Source of the DNA: Chroococcidiopsis sp. CCMEE 29
Lineage (GTDB): Bacteria > Cyanobacteriota > Cyanobacteriia > Cyanobacteriales > Chroococcidiopsidaceae
Direction: 5' to 3'
Length of the DNA stretch: 64,000 nt
NCBI RefSeq assembly: GCF_023558375.1
Contig: NZ_CP083761.1
Span: 981,001-1,045,000 of the forward strand
Position numbers and translations under genes: made by a program. The notes beneath the pieces are model-generated. The model was not told the origin of the DNA. It saw only the letters and a list, made by a program, of their open reading frames with translations, and searched no databases. Shown here piece after piece: positions 9,526 to 18,635 of the stretch; position 1 is the stretch's first letter; each line of letters starts with the position of its first letter.

Positions 9526-10158
9526 CTAACTAATTTCCAGTAATCCAGGCGGAGGCGCGATCTCAATTCGCCCAGCTTCCAGCTCTACCACTGGTACGAT
9601 CGCCTTAACAAACGGAATTAGAACCGTCTTATCTAATTTTGGAGTTTGGATTTTAGATTCTGGATTTCTCCTCTGCTCCTCTGCTCCCCTGCTTCCCTGC
9701 TCCCCCTCATCTTGCTGATGCAACTTCACTTGCAACAAATCATTGCCAGCAGCAAACACATCTACTACTGTACCCAACACTTCTTGCGTTAGCTGGTTGA
9801 AAACTTCCAAGCCGATCAAATCCAGAACGTGATATTCATCTTCTCCTAGTTCTGGGCGATCGCTCTCTGGCACTAGCAACAGACAACCTCGCAATGCCTC
9901 TGCTTTGTGGCGATCATCTACCCCAGCTAATTCCACTACATACAACCCTTTGCCCTCAATATACCGACCCCCCAGTAATTCAATCGGTTGCGGTTCCGTC
10001 TCACCCGGACGCAATAACCAGCGCTGTCCCGGTTGTTCAAACCGTTCCGGAAAGTCCGAGTTAGGATAAACCCTGACTTCCCCAGCCAGCCCCTGAGGGG
10101 CAACAATTTTCCCAATTTCTAGCCAGTCCTTAGCGTCCTTAGCGTCTTTGCGGTTCAT
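9526..10158 (-). CDS. rimM: ribosome maturation factor RimM
   Basis: RimM binds protein S19 and helps mature the 30S subunit. The N-terminal domain ([18 protein letters not shown]) and the C-terminal PRC-barrel ([12 protein letters not shown]...[11 protein letters not shown]) are both intact. Two parts are odd. The first residues ([11 protein letters not shown]) and a 28-residue hydrophilic linker inside the PRC-barrel (nucleotides 9628-9711) are encoded by sequence belonging to intergenic repeat families seen elsewhere in the window. The start is either ATG at 10158 or GTG at 10164, with no clear ribosome-binding site. It lies just downstream of avtA and is probably cotranscribed. Confidence 0.93.
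   Translation of the reverse strand: MNRKDAKDAKDWLEIGKIVAPQGLAGEVRVYPNSDFPERFEQPGQRWLLRPGETEPQPIELLGGRYIEGKGLYVVELAGVDDRHKAEALRGCLLLVPESDRPELGEDEYHVLDLIGLEVFNQLTQEVLGTVVDVFAAGNDLLQVKLHQQDEGEQGSRGAEEQRRNPESKIQTPKLDKTVLIPFVKAIVPVVELEAGRIEIAPPPGLLEIS
9628..9711. repeat. intergenic-type repeats embedded in the rimM reading frame
   Basis: The plus strand here reads as an STRR-like TTTTGGAGTTTGGATTTTAG block followed by a CTGCTCCCCTGCTTCCCTG-type block. Both resemble intergenic repeats (for example 22932-22965 and 15992-16036). Read on the minus strand they are in frame and encode a charged linker. Confidence 0.7.
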
Positions 10159-10170
10159 TCTCACAAATGC

Positions 10171-11454
10171 TTAAATACTGACTGCTGATTGCTGATAAAC
10201 TTGTTGGGCTACCTTTGCCAAGCGCTGCATCCCAGTTTCAATCTCCTCATCACTAGCTGTAAGGCTAATACGCAGACATTGCTGCTTGTGCAACCAGTCT
10301 TCCTGTAAACCAGGGAAAAAGGAACTACCTGGCACGACAATTACACCCACCTGCTTCAGCTGTTGGTAAAACTCCCAGTCAGAGATCGGTAGGTCTTTCA
10401 ACCATAACCAGGCAAAGATTGCTCCCTCACCGCGATGCAAGAACCAGGGTAAATCCTTGGGCATTGCTTGGTCGAGTGTAGTTTCGAGAACGGTGAACTT
10501 ATTCTGGTAAAAAGGTCGAATGACTTGCGTAGCAATCTCAGCCAAAGCGCCGGAGTTGATCGCCATGGCGGCGATCGCTTGTCCATAACGAGACGGATGA
10601 ATACACATATTCGTCTGGAAGGACTGCAAAACTTGAATTAGCTGTGCATCCCCAATTGCCACCCCAATTCGTTCTCCGGGTAGTCCCACCTTGGATAAGC
10701 TCATGCAATGGAGAATATTCTCCCCAAACACAGGGGTCATGTCCGTAAAATTCAACGCTGGAAAGGGCGGGGCATAAGCAGAATCAATCAACACCGGCAC
10801 ATTATCAGGTGCAGCCAGAGCAGCAATTTTTTTCACCTCATCGTCTGTAAGCACGTTGCCAGTAGGGTTACAGGGGCGAGAGAAGAGCACACAACCCGTA
10901 TTTTCTGTAATTGCCAACTGGCTGAAGTCGGGGCGATATTTAAACTGGTGCGCTGTGGGGTGAATATCTAGAGTGGGTTTATAGGCAATTAACGCTTCTG
11001 GTACTAAGCTGACGCCACCGTAACCTGTGTAGTCGGGACTAAGTGGTAGGACGATTTGCTTCAGCTGACCGTTGGTAGTGTAGCCGCCAAAAGCATTAGC
11101 AGCGTAAAAGTAGAGCGTTTGACTGCCAGGGGTGATCAGGATGTTGCGCTCGCTTAGATTCAACCCATAGCGACGATTAAAATCCTTGGCGATCGCCGTA
11201 ATCAATGGTCCATAACCCTGACTTGAACCGTAGCGACAAACCACCTCCCCATAGTCAGAGCTAGCTAATAGTTGAGCTGTACAATCCCGCCACAATTGCT
11301 CTACCTCTGGCAAAATCAATGGATTGCCCGCACTCAAATTGATGAATTCTTGTCCCTCCCCAGCTTGCAGCGTTTCAATAATGTCCTTCATAATTGCCCT
11401 AACTCCAGTCAGGTTGGACATTTGAGTGCCGATTTTCGTCAGGGCAGGGTTCAT
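10171..11454 (-). CDS. avtA: valine--pyruvate aminotransferase
   Basis: A 427-residue fold-type I PLP aminotransferase. The start (NPALTKIGTQMSNLTGVRAI) and the SLSKVGLPGERIG segment with the PLP lysine at K255 are hallmarks of AvtA, which interconverts valine/2-oxoisovalerate with alanine/pyruvate. FSRPCNPTGNV (191-201) is the substrate-binding loop. It starts at the ATG at 11454, and rimM begins 6-12 nt after its stop, so the two form an operon. Confidence 0.9.
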   Translation of the reverse strand: MNPALTKIGTQMSNLTGVRAIMKDIIETLQAGEGQEFINLSAGNPLILPEVEQLWRDCTAQLLASSDYGEVVCRYGSSQGYGPLITAIAKDFNRRYGLNLSERNILITPGSQTLYFYAANAFGGYTTNGQLKQIVLPLSPDYTGYGGVSLVPEALIAYKPTLDIHPTAHQFKYRPDFSQLAITENTGCVLFSRPCNPTGNVLTDDEVKKIAALAAPDNVPVLIDSAYAPPFPALNFTDMTPVFGENILHCMSLSKVGLPGERIGVAIGDAQLIQVLQSFQTNMCIHPSRYGQAIAAMAINSGALAEIATQVIRPFYQNKFTVLETTLDQAMPKDLPWFLHRGEGAIFAWLWLKDLPISDWEFYQQLKQVGVIVVPGSSFFPGLQEDWLHKQQCLRISLTASDEEIETGMQRLAKVAQQVYQQSAVSI

Positions 11455-11975
11455 AAGCAGTTAAACAACACTCTTAAATTGAATATTGACAAATTCAGAA
11501 CAGCAGATCGCGTTGACTCGCTCTTACCCATCTGGGATGGATCTGTTTCATCTTCAAGATTACTCCTTATAACTAATTTAACCGCAGAAAGCGAAGTTAA
11601 CAGCTAACAGAGCTGAAGTCTGTTCAGCTCGATCGGGCTGTTCACCTACAGCGACTCCTTTTTTGGGTAATACCTCATGGATCGTTGGTAATACTTCTAA
11701 CATTTAATTCCTAAATATACAAAATTTTACAAACCGCAAAACTTTTTAAGTGGAGCTTTAAATAATTTGATAACAAAAACTGCAAAGAGTGTAAACTAAG
11801 ACGCTGCTATTTCAAATATGCTATACAAGCTACAAACCAGTTGACTGGAATGATGTTTTCTGAGTTCTAACCTACCCGAACTTCAAGAGCCGTTCAAAGG
11901 CTCAGACAAATTGAGCAGCAACTAACTGGAGTCGGCTCGCAAGAGAGAGTAAAAAGCACGAGAGCACTGAATTTT
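11455..11975. other. 521-bp divergent intergenic region (avtA / glgP)
   Basis: This region must contain the divergent promoters of avtA (minus) and glgP (plus). A possible glgP promoter is TTGATA at 11767-11772 with TGTAAA at 11790-11795 (17-bp spacing, weak -10). Apart from the small ORF listed separately I see no gene, tRNA or clear terminator. Confidence 0.4.
11578..11703 (-). CDS. possible small protein, 41 aa
   Basis: An ATG-to-TAA frame in the avtA/glgP gap, preceded by TAGGAATTAA, a plausible ribosome-binding site at normal distance. The product begins MLEVLPTIHEVLPKKGVAVG with an internal EVLP repeat. I do not recognise it, and a frame this short can occur by chance. Confidence 0.25.
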   Translation of the reverse strand: MLEVLPTIHEVLPKKGVAVGEQPDRAEQTSALLAVNFAFCG

Positions 11976-14189
11976 ATGACGCATAATGTCTCGATGAAAC
12001 CAGCACAAAAGCTGAGTAAAAATTTACCTGTGCCGCTGAAGCGTTTAGCAGACCTAGCATATAACTACTGGTGGAGCTGGACAAACGAACGGGTTTTCCT
12101 ATTCCAAAATATTGCTCCTCAAGAATGGGAACGTCATGGACACAACCCAGTTGCGGTACTGGAATCTGCATCCTACGAACGTCTAACTCAATTAGCTGAA
12201 GACCCCTTTTACATCAAACAGATGTCAGCGCTGGTGGCAGAGTTTGACCAGTACATGACCCAGCAAGATACTTGGGTAAGCCGGGTAGCGCCGCAAATTT
12301 CAGGGGAGCGACCGATTGCCTATTTTTGTGCTGAATTTGGCATTCACGAATCTCTACCCGTATACTCAGGCGGCTTAGGTATTCTCGCAGGCGATCACCT
12401 CAAATCCGCCTCCGATCTGGGTGTGCCGCTAGTAGGTGTTGGGCTGTTGTATCGCCAAGGTTACTTTCGTCAACGGTTAAACCGTAGTGGCTGGCAGGAA
12501 GATTACTACATTGACAACCCCTTTCACCAGATGCCCCTGGAGTTAATCAAAAATGACCAAGGGGAACCGCTCACCATTAAACTCGAAATTCGCCAACGAT
12601 TAGTCAAAGTCCAAATCTGGCGAGTGCAAGTTGGTCGTGTGAAGCTCTATCTACTGGATACAGACCGCCCTGACAATGATCCCATTGACCGTTGGTTAAC
12701 CGGACACCTCTATGGTGGCAACCAGGAGACTCGGATTGCCCAGGAAGTCGTTTTGGGAATTGGCGGTGTTCGGGCGCTAGAAGCTTTGGGAATTAACCCT
12801 TCTGTCTATCACCTCAATGAAGGTCATGCTGCATTTTGTACTCTAGAAATTGCCCGGCTAGAAATTGAGCGCACTGGGAAATCCTTCTACGACATTGAAG
12901 CAGAGGTGCGAAACTCTTGTGTTTTCACTACCCATACGCCAGTGCCTGCTGGTCACGATGTCTTCTCTCCCGATTTAATGGACTCCTACTTCGCCCATTA
13001 CTGGCATCAAATGCGACTTTCGCGTGAGCAATTCTTGGCATTGGGTGCTAGGCGACTGGGGGACCCTTGGGAACCTTTTGGTATGACCGTTTTAGCGCTG
13101 CGGATGTGTAGAGCTGCCAATGGTGTGAGTGAATTGCACGGCCAGGTTTCTCGTAAAATGTGGACAATTCTCTATCCTGATCGCTCTGAAGAAAAAGTTC
13201 CAATTGGTTACATCACCAATGGCGTGCATGCACCCACTTGGACTGCTCCCTTAATGGCTGACCTCTATGCTCAGTATTTCGGAGAAGACTGGAAAACTCA
13301 TGCGGTTGACCCGCAGATGTGGGCAAAGGTTGACCAAATTCCAGATGAAGAACTTTGGTGGCGTCATCAGGTCCTCAAAGAGCGGCTAATTGCCCACACT
13401 CGCTTCAAAATTAAAAAAGCAAGAGCAGAACGGGGTGAAGATTACAGCCGGATTGAGGCAACCGAAACGCTACTAGACCCCAAAGTATTAACAATTGGCT
13501 TTGCCAGACGTTTCAGCCCTTATAAGCGAGGCGATCTAATTCTGCGCGATGCCGAACGGGCATTGAAAATTTTTGGCAATCCCGAACGTCCTTTACAAAT
13601 TGTCTTCGCTGGCAAAGCCCACCCAGCGGATGAGGAAGGCAAGCGGATTATTCAACGCTTGATGGAGTGGTGCCAGCACCCAGCGATTCGTAATCGAGTG
13701 GCTTTGATTGAAGACTATGACATCTACACCGGTCAAAAACTGGTGCAGGGTGTAGATGTTTGGCTAAACAACCCCCGCCGTCCTCTAGAAGCGTCTGGTA
13801 CAAGTGGGCAAAAGGTCTGCTTTAACGGTGGCATCAATTGCAGTGTTCTGGACGGCTGGTGGTGCGAAGGCTATCAGGTAGGGCAAGATGGCAAGGGGAT
13901 TAATGGCTGGGCGATCGGTGAAGATGCCCATACCAGCGATCAGGAATTGCAGGATCGAATTGATTCTCAATCGCTTTATCAGCTATTGGAAGAAGAAATT
14001 ATTCCCCTGTATTACGACCAGGATGCTAACGGTATTTCCCACGGCTGGATTCAAATGATGAAGGCATCGATTAAGACAAATGCACCGCTGTTCAATACAG
14101 ATAGGATGATTGCTGATTATGTAACTCAGGTGTACGCACCAGGATGTTCGGCTAGTGTGACACCGACCTTAGCCAAGATGTTTGTTTAA
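11976..14189 (+). CDS. glgP: alpha-glucan (glycogen) phosphorylase, short type
   Basis: A GT35-family phosphorylase that releases glucose-1-phosphate from glycogen. The 737-residue protein has the N-terminal module of the short alpha-glucan phosphorylase subgroup (PVPLKRLADLAYNYWWSWT). The PLP-site segment EASGTSGQK is near residue 605, where the classical sequence has EASGTSNMK. The start ATG is at 11976, with a second possible one at residue 7. It is followed by a strong rho-independent terminator at 14214-14244. It probably supplies sugar phosphate from stored glycogen in the dark. Confidence 0.92.
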   Translation: MTHNVSMKPAQKLSKNLPVPLKRLADLAYNYWWSWTNERVFLFQNIAPQEWERHGHNPVAVLESASYERLTQLAEDPFYIKQMSALVAEFDQYMTQQDTWVSRVAPQISGERPIAYFCAEFGIHESLPVYSGGLGILAGDHLKSASDLGVPLVGVGLLYRQGYFRQRLNRSGWQEDYYIDNPFHQMPLELIKNDQGEPLTIKLEIRQRLVKVQIWRVQVGRVKLYLLDTDRPDNDPIDRWLTGHLYGGNQETRIAQEVVLGIGGVRALEALGINPSVYHLNEGHAAFCTLEIARLEIERTGKSFYDIEAEVRNSCVFTTHTPVPAGHDVFSPDLMDSYFAHYWHQMRLSREQFLALGARRLGDPWEPFGMTVLALRMCRAANGVSELHGQVSRKMWTILYPDRSEEKVPIGYITNGVHAPTWTAPLMADLYAQYFGEDWKTHAVDPQMWAKVDQIPDEELWWRHQVLKERLIAHTRFKIKKARAERGEDYSRIEATETLLDPKVLTIGFARRFSPYKRGDLILRDAERALKIFGNPERPLQIVFAGKAHPADEEGKRIIQRLMEWCQHPAIRNRVALIEDYDIYTGQKLVQGVDVWLNNPRRPLEASGTSGQKVCFNGGINCSVLDGWWCEGYQVGQDGKGINGWAIGEDAHTSDQELQDRIDSQSLYQLLEEEIIPLYYDQDANGISHGWIQMMKASIKTNAPLFNTDRMIADYVTQVYAPGCSASVTPTLAKMFV

Positions 14190-14213
14190 AGGATAATTTC
14201 GGGGGTTAGGTAG

Positions 14214-14244
14214 GGGCAATCTTTCTAAAAGATTGCCCTTTTTT
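14214..14244 (+). terminator. rho-independent terminator of glgP
   Basis: A perfect 11-bp stem GGGCAATCTTT / AAAGATTGCCC with a 3-nt loop, followed by six T, 25 bp after the glgP stop codon. Confidence 0.9.
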
Positions 14245-14276
14245 GTGATACTGGCAGTAGAGAAGAATGGATTGAA

Positions 14277-14301
14277 CCGCCAAGGCGCAGAGGACGCAGA
14301 G
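14277..14301. repeat. CGCAGAGGACGCAGAG-type repeat
   Basis: A short repeat family also found near 36891-36916, 45215-45240 and 62143-62158, and inside the 5' end of rimM (10137-10160, opposite orientation). Here it abuts the tab2 start codon. Confidence 0.55.
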
Positions 14302-14302
14302 A

Positions 14303-15145
14303 ATGAGAGAGGTTTGGCAGGCTGATTTTTATCGGCGTCCGTTGCAGGATGCAGCAGGGCAGACTTTGTGGGAGTTGTTGGTTTGTAACTTGACCCGCAC
14401 ATTTACATATGAAGCATTGTGTTCCCAGTCAGAAGCAAATGCCAAATGGTTGGTTGAGCAGCTGCAACTGGCTGCGGGTGATGAGCAAAATCTGCCAAGT
14501 TTAATTCAAGTATTCCGTCCTCAGTCGCTAAGTTTGATTTCGGCAGCTGGGCAACAATTAGGAATTCCTGTGGAACCGACTCGACGCACTTTTACCTTAA
14601 AGCAGTGGTTGCAGGAGCGCTCAAACCTCTACCCCAGCGTGGAAAATTCCACTAGCGAACCTTACAATCCTCTAGCTGTAGACAAACTACCCCCTACACC
14701 ACTACCAGAGAATCTCTGGGGTGAGCAATGGCGCTTTGCCACACTCTCTGCTGATGATGTTCAGGAGGCGTTTATAGATCGCCCAATTCCAATTCTGAAG
14801 ATGCCAGAGTTTCTACTGCCGCTCAATTTGGGCTTGGCTTCAACGGTTACTGTCCCAGGGGTTGTGATTTATGGTGGACGGCAATCATTGCGATTGGCTC
14901 GTTGGCTACAAGAGGCGCGTCCAGTGATGCTCAACTATGTTGCTGGTGCGCCCTCTGGATTGGTTTTAGAAGCAGGGCTGATAGAACGGTGGATTGTTGC
15001 TACGTTTGAAGATCAAGAGGTAATGGCAGCGGCTCAAGCGTATGAACAGCGCAAACAATTAAGTCAAGGACTGCACTTTTTGCTAGTGCAGCCAGATGAT
15101 TCAGGGATGACCTACAGCGGTTTTTGGCTACTACGCCAGGATTGA
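14303..15145 (+). CDS. Tab2/Atab2 family RNA-binding protein (DUF1092)
   Basis: A 280-residue protein of the Tab2/Atab2 family. In plants and algae these proteins promote translation of photosystem mRNAs (psaB in Chlamydomonas), and cyanobacterial members are universal but less studied. Recognisable parts are the start VWQADFYRRPLQD, the conserved PTRRTFTLKQWL, the middle ENLWGEQWRFATL and the C-terminal FWLLRQD. The ATG lies directly at the end of an intergenic CGCAGAGGACGCAGAG repeat (14277-14301), so the leader is largely repeat sequence. Predicted cytosolic. Confidence 0.85.
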   Translation: MREVWQADFYRRPLQDAAGQTLWELLVCNLTRTFTYEALCSQSEANAKWLVEQLQLAAGDEQNLPSLIQVFRPQSLSLISAAGQQLGIPVEPTRRTFTLKQWLQERSNLYPSVENSTSEPYNPLAVDKLPPTPLPENLWGEQWRFATLSADDVQEAFIDRPIPILKMPEFLLPLNLGLASTVTVPGVVIYGGRQSLRLARWLQEARPVMLNYVAGAPSGLVLEAGLIERWIVATFEDQEVMAAAQAYEQRKQLSQGLHFLLVQPDDSGMTYSGFWLLRQD

Positions 15146-15155
15146 TGTTTAATAC

Positions 15156-15187
15156 CATTTTGGATTTTAGATTTTAGATTTTGGATT
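15156..15187. repeat. STRR-like heptamer repeat
   Basis: A tandem TTTTAGA/TTTTGGA-type heptamer block directly after the tab2 stop codon, of the same family as at 22932, 40113, 45910 and 59107. Confidence 0.65.
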
Positions 15188-15423
15188 GTGAAAGTCTTGC
15201 CAGTAGGAATTTTTGGTAATTGAAAATGTTGCAAATAAAACTAAATGATGGAAGCTAAAAAATGCTGTTTCTGAATAAATTATCAACACTAAAACTGAAG
15301 ATAGAGACGAATTCTATGACTGACGGTAGATGTCAGTTCTAAGACTGTAGATAGATGTATTAAACTACACATAATTTTAATCTGACAAGAGTTAATAAAT
15401 CAACCTTTTTTGAGGCAAGATTC

Positions 15424-15804
15424 ATGAGTAATGAAGCAAGCTCTAAGAAAAAAACTACTAGAAATGAAGAATTAGATACTTCTACAGCAGATAGAGGTAT
15501 TGTCCCGGCTGAGGTAGCAGCACGTATGGATAGGGAAGGTGCTGACTATAGAACCACAGCTGAGGAGCAAGCAGACCCTGAGAGCCTTAACGTTACAGGT
15601 GGGGCTACTGTAGACCAAGAGGGTCTGGCAAATAACTATGCGATTGAACCCGAAATGTACGTAAATGAACCAGGAGACTTGAGGCAAGAAGAAGAACAAC
15701 TTGCGGCTGAACGCAACCAGGAATTAGCAGAGGCAAATAAAGATAAACAGGGGGAGCTGACAGAGGAAGGTGATAAACGGGGTAGAGGACCAGGACTTGT
15801 TTAG
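15424..15804 (+). CDS. conserved hydrophilic, probably disordered small protein
   Basis: 126 residues, very rich in Glu, Asp, Lys, Asn and Gln, with no hydrophobic core, membrane segment or cysteine. The central DRGIVPAEVAARM and VDQEGLANNYAIEPEMYVNEPGDL segments look like conserved patches; I recall similar small cyanobacterial proteins of unknown role but cannot name a family. The composition resembles stress-related hydrophilins, which is only an analogy. It has its own terminator (15866-15908), so it is probably a single-gene unit. Confidence 0.75.
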   Translation: MSNEASSKKKTTRNEELDTSTADRGIVPAEVAARMDREGADYRTTAEEQADPESLNVTGGATVDQEGLANNYAIEPEMYVNEPGDLRQEEEQLAAERNQELAEANKDKQGELTEEGDKRGRGPGLV

Positions 15805-15865
15805 ATTCAAATAAAAAGCGCAAGCAATTTTTACCTTTGTGATATAGCTAAAGCTCTCATAAGAG

Positions 15866-15908
15866 AACCGCTCATCATAGCTCTTCAAAAGACTTTGAGC
15901 GGTTTTTT
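15866..15908 (+). terminator. rho-independent terminator
   Basis: A 9-bp stem AACCGCTCA / TGAGCGGTT with a loop that can pair internally (CTCTT/AAGA), then a run of T, 62 bp after the preceding gene. Confidence 0.85.
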
Positions 15909-15991
15909 ATAGCTACCAATTTGGGATTGAGCAACCTTGCTAAACTATTGCACATTTAACTTGCATGTTCTTGAACTGGAGGTGATTAATT

Positions 15992-16036
15992 CTCCCCCCT
16001 GCCTCCCCTGCTTCCCCTGCTCCCCCTGCTTGCCCT
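15992..16036. repeat. CCCCTGCTTCCCCTGCT-type repeat
   Basis: A C-rich (G-rich on the other strand) short repeat block in the 369-bp gap before mtnP. Relatives occur at 18262-18290, 42680-42706 and 43605-43650, and inside rimM. Apart from the terminator at 15866, nothing else is evident in this gap. Confidence 0.6.
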
Positions 16037-16173
16037 AACAGGCAAATTAGATGTTTAAAAGCTTACCAGGCACTTTTCCAGTTCCAGCGCTCAACTAGTT
16101 TGTTTTTGACACTCTAAAGGTCTGTTTGCCGGTAAAATAGCTTGACGTTTCAGCAAGTTACAGGGCAAGGATA

Positions 16174-17046
16174 ATGACTGAGGCAAAAATTGGCATCATC
16201 GGTGGCAGTGGTCTTTACAAAATGGATGTCCTCAAGGATGTAGAAGAGGTAAAAGTTAATACGCCTTTTGGTTCGCCCTCTGATGCTCTGATTGTGGGAA
16301 GTTTAGAGGGAACACGGGTGGTATTCCTTGCCCGCCACGGTCGCAATCACACGCTTTTGCCCTCTGAATTGCCGTTCCGCGCTAACATCTATGCAATGAA
16401 ACAGTTGGGTGTTGAGTATTTAATTTCCGCTTCAGCAGTCGGTTCGCTGAAGGAAGAAGCTAAACCTCTAGATATGGTGGTGCCGGATCAGTTTATTGAC
16501 CGGACAAAGAATCGAGTTTCCACCTTTTTTGGGGAAGGACTTGTAGCTCACATTGCTTTTGCTAATCCAGTTTGTCATCAACTAGCTGGAATTTTGGCGG
16601 ATGCGATCGCTAGCCTAAATTTACCAGACGTAACCCTGCATCGCGGTGGCACATACGTTTGCATGGAAGGTCCAGCGTTTTCAACTAAAGCTGAATCCAA
16701 TCTCTACCGCAGTTGGGGCGCAACAATAATTGGCATGACCAATCTACCAGAAGCGAAGTTAGCTAGAGAAGCGGAAATTGCCTACGCAACATTAGCCCTA
16801 GTGACAGATTACGACTGTTGGCATCCAGAACATGATAGTGTCACCGTTGACATGGTAATTGCTAATTTGCAACGCAACGCAACGAATGCTCAAAAAGTAA
16901 TTCAAGAAACAGTGCGACGTTTAAGCGAAAATCCTCCGGCATCGGAAGCTCATTCGGCATTGAAATATGCTATTCTGACCCAACTAGACAAGGTTCCTGC
17001 CGTTACGAAAGAAAAGTTGGGATTGCTATTGAAAAAATACTTATGA
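16174..17046 (+). CDS. mtnP: S-methyl-5'-thioadenosine phosphorylase
   Basis: A 290-residue purine-nucleoside-phosphorylase-fold enzyme that splits methylthioadenosine into adenine and methylthioribose-1-phosphate, the first step of methionine salvage. Diagnostic segments are [12 protein letters not shown] at the start, the phosphate-site [12 protein letters not shown], and [17 protein letters not shown] with [14 protein letters not shown] at the substrate site. The next gene overlaps its stop by 4 nt. The next pathway enzyme, mtnA, lies 3.7 kb downstream on the same strand but is not adjacent. Confidence 0.96.
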   Translation: MTEAKIGIIGGSGLYKMDVLKDVEEVKVNTPFGSPSDALIVGSLEGTRVVFLARHGRNHTLLPSELPFRANIYAMKQLGVEYLISASAVGSLKEEAKPLDMVVPDQFIDRTKNRVSTFFGEGLVAHIAFANPVCHQLAGILADAIASLNLPDVTLHRGGTYVCMEGPAFSTKAESNLYRSWGATIIGMTNLPEAKLAREAEIAYATLALVTDYDCWHPEHDSVTVDMVIANLQRNATNAQKVIQETVRRLSENPPASEAHSALKYAILTQLDKVPAVTKEKLGLLLKKYL

Positions 17047-17294
17047 AAGATCAACTCCTCCGTTGGCTCAACCTAGCTTTAGTAGCAGATTTCTTCCTGG
17101 TTTTATTCGCCTTTTTTTGGCTAATAATTGCCGTCGCCGGTCATACACTTCATTTGCCACTCGGTCTAGACCTCTGGTACAAGCTGTGGCAGCCAGTATT
17201 TACCCCAGCGATCGGCATCCTGATGGCAGGGACGATTATCAGTGGAGTGTCTAGTTGGATTGCTAAGCGTCTGAATTCACAACAACTTAACTGA
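17043..17294 (+). CDS. small two-helix membrane protein
   Basis: 83 residues with two hydrophobic helices (about 8-32 and 52-70) and basic ends. Its ATG overlaps the mtnP stop (ATGA), which implies translational coupling to mtnP. The function is unknown; position alone does not prove a role in methionine salvage. Confidence 0.75.
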   Translation: MKDQLLRWLNLALVADFFLVLFAFFWLIIAVAGHTLHLPLGLDLWYKLWQPVFTPAIGILMAGTIISGVSSWIAKRLNSQQLN

Positions 17295-17325
17295 AGGATT
17301 TTCTCTTCCTCGCCCCTCGCCCCTT

Positions 17326-18243
17326 CTACAAAATTGCTTCCAGAGCCTGCTTCACAGTTGAATATTGATACTCAAAGCTATAGTCTAGAGGACGCTTGGG
17401 CAAAACTTGTTGACCCTCTAGAACCACGATCGCGCCATCTCCTAAAAGTGCTTCGATCGCAAAGCCAGGAACTGGCAACCAGGAAGGGCGATTCATGACT
17501 TGTCCCATGGTTTGGGCTAATTCCGCCATCCGCACCGGGTTAGGGGCTGTGGCGTTAAGGACACCTTCAATTTCCGGTCTGGTGAGGGCTTGGATAATCA
17601 GGTTAACCAGGTCATCTCGATGAATCCAGGAAAACCACTGACGACCTGTGCCAATCGGACCACCTGCAAATAATTTAAACGGCGCAATCATTCTAGCGAT
17701 CGCACCACCCTGGCCTAAAACAATTCCAAATCGCAAAATCACCAATCGAACCCCTGCATCTTTTACCTTTTGGGCTTCTGCTTCCCAGGCTTGGCAGACT
17801 TGAGCGAGAAAATCATTACCCGGTGGGCTAGTTTCATCAAAAGTCGCAGTTTCACTGGTGCCGTAGTAGCCAATTGCGGAGGCATTTACTAAAATGCTCG
17901 GTTTAGGGTTAGCTTTGGCGATCGCTTCCACAATTTTTTGCGTCCCCAGTTGGCGGCTGCCGAGAATTTGCTGTTTGCGCTGTGGCGTCCAGCGTCCTTC
18001 AGCAATTGGTTCTCCTGCCAGGTTAACGACACCCTCACAACCCGCGATCACCTCTTGCCAGGAACCAGACTCGGTTGGGTTATAAGCAATAATTTCCAGA
18101 TTAGGAAAAGCTGAGGTAGGAAATACCTTTTGGGCGGCGGATGGATTGCGAGTTAAAACCAGTACCTGATGACGTTCTGCTTGTAATCGCTCTACTAAGC
18201 GGCTACCTACAAACCCGGTGGCTCCAGCGATCGCTATTTTCAT
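17326..18243 (-). CDS. thyD: TIGR01777-type SDR, thylakoid protein ThyD-like
   Basis: A 305-residue atypical SDR (YfcH/SulA-like epimerase family). It has the NAD(P)-binding GATGFVGSRL (residues 7-16), NLAGEPIAEGRW, an ASAIGYYG segment with the active-site tyrosine region, and a C-terminal DUF1731-type domain (VLPKRPLDYSFEY). Cyanobacterial members are called ThyD, a thylakoid-associated protein implicated in cell division. That name rests on my recollection of the family. It is convergent with the mtnP operon. Confidence 0.82.
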   Translation of the reverse strand: MKIAIAGATGFVGSRLVERLQAERHQVLVLTRNPSAAQKVFPTSAFPNLEIIAYNPTESGSWQEVIAGCEGVVNLAGEPIAEGRWTPQRKQQILGSRQLGTQKIVEAIAKANPKPSILVNASAIGYYGTSETATFDETSPPGNDFLAQVCQAWEAEAQKVKDAGVRLVILRFGIVLGQGGAIARMIAPFKLFAGGPIGTGRQWFSWIHRDDLVNLIIQALTRPEIEGVLNATAPNPVRMAELAQTMGQVMNRPSWLPVPGFAIEALLGDGAIVVLEGQQVLPKRPLDYSFEYQYSTVKQALEAIL

Positions 18244-18261
18244 ATAACCTCACTCAAACAT

Positions 18262-18325
18262 GTGGGAGAGCAGGGGCAGCAGGGGGAGAGTTCCTAATCC
18301 AAAATCTAAAATCCAAAATCCAAAG
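18262..18325. repeat. G-rich repeat plus STRR-like repeat
   Basis: An AGCAGGGGCAGCAGGGGGAG block (18262-18290) is followed by AATCCAAAATCTAAAATCC-type heptamers (18296-18325), in the gap between thyD and dxs. Confidence 0.6.
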
Positions 18326-18497
18326 TTGGGTCGCCCCTAGTTAATTTTATTAAAGCTGCGGGTAAAGTCATTTAAGAAGGCGAGCTGCATATAGAGCAAT
18401 TATCCCTTAAGAGGAATGCCTGAATTACCTGATTTATATTAGCTCCATCTATAGATATACAGCTAAAGAAATACGAGTGTCCTTCTTAACTGTTACG

Positions 18498-18635
18498 ATG
18501 GCACCCGAAATCTTTTACAGTGAGGAAAGTACAAGTAATCGCCTCAACGACCTGAGCCAAATGAGCTTGGAGCAGGTTCGCAGTGGGATCAGCAACAGAC
18601 GAAACGCAGAGAGAGAACACCCAATATGCACCTGA
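18498..18635 (+). CDS. possible upstream small ORF (45 aa) overlapping the dxs start
   Basis: The ATG at 18498 opens a 45-codon frame beginning [11 protein letters not shown]. It ends TGA at 18633-18635, inside the third and fourth codons of dxs, so the two frames overlap by 10 nt. Such an overlap is typical of coupled genes or regulatory leader peptides. The peptide is polar ([20 protein letters not shown]) and could form one amphipathic helix. I know no family for it. It is the only feature seen in the 382-bp gap besides the repeats. Confidence 0.4.
   Translation: MAPEIFYSEESTSNRLNDLSQMSLEQVRSGISNRRNAEREHPICT

Noticed and set aside
15992-16036. Repeated CCCCTGCTTCCCC units as a possible CRISPR
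   Set aside because: Units are short and degenerate, without spacers of constant length or a palindromic repeat.
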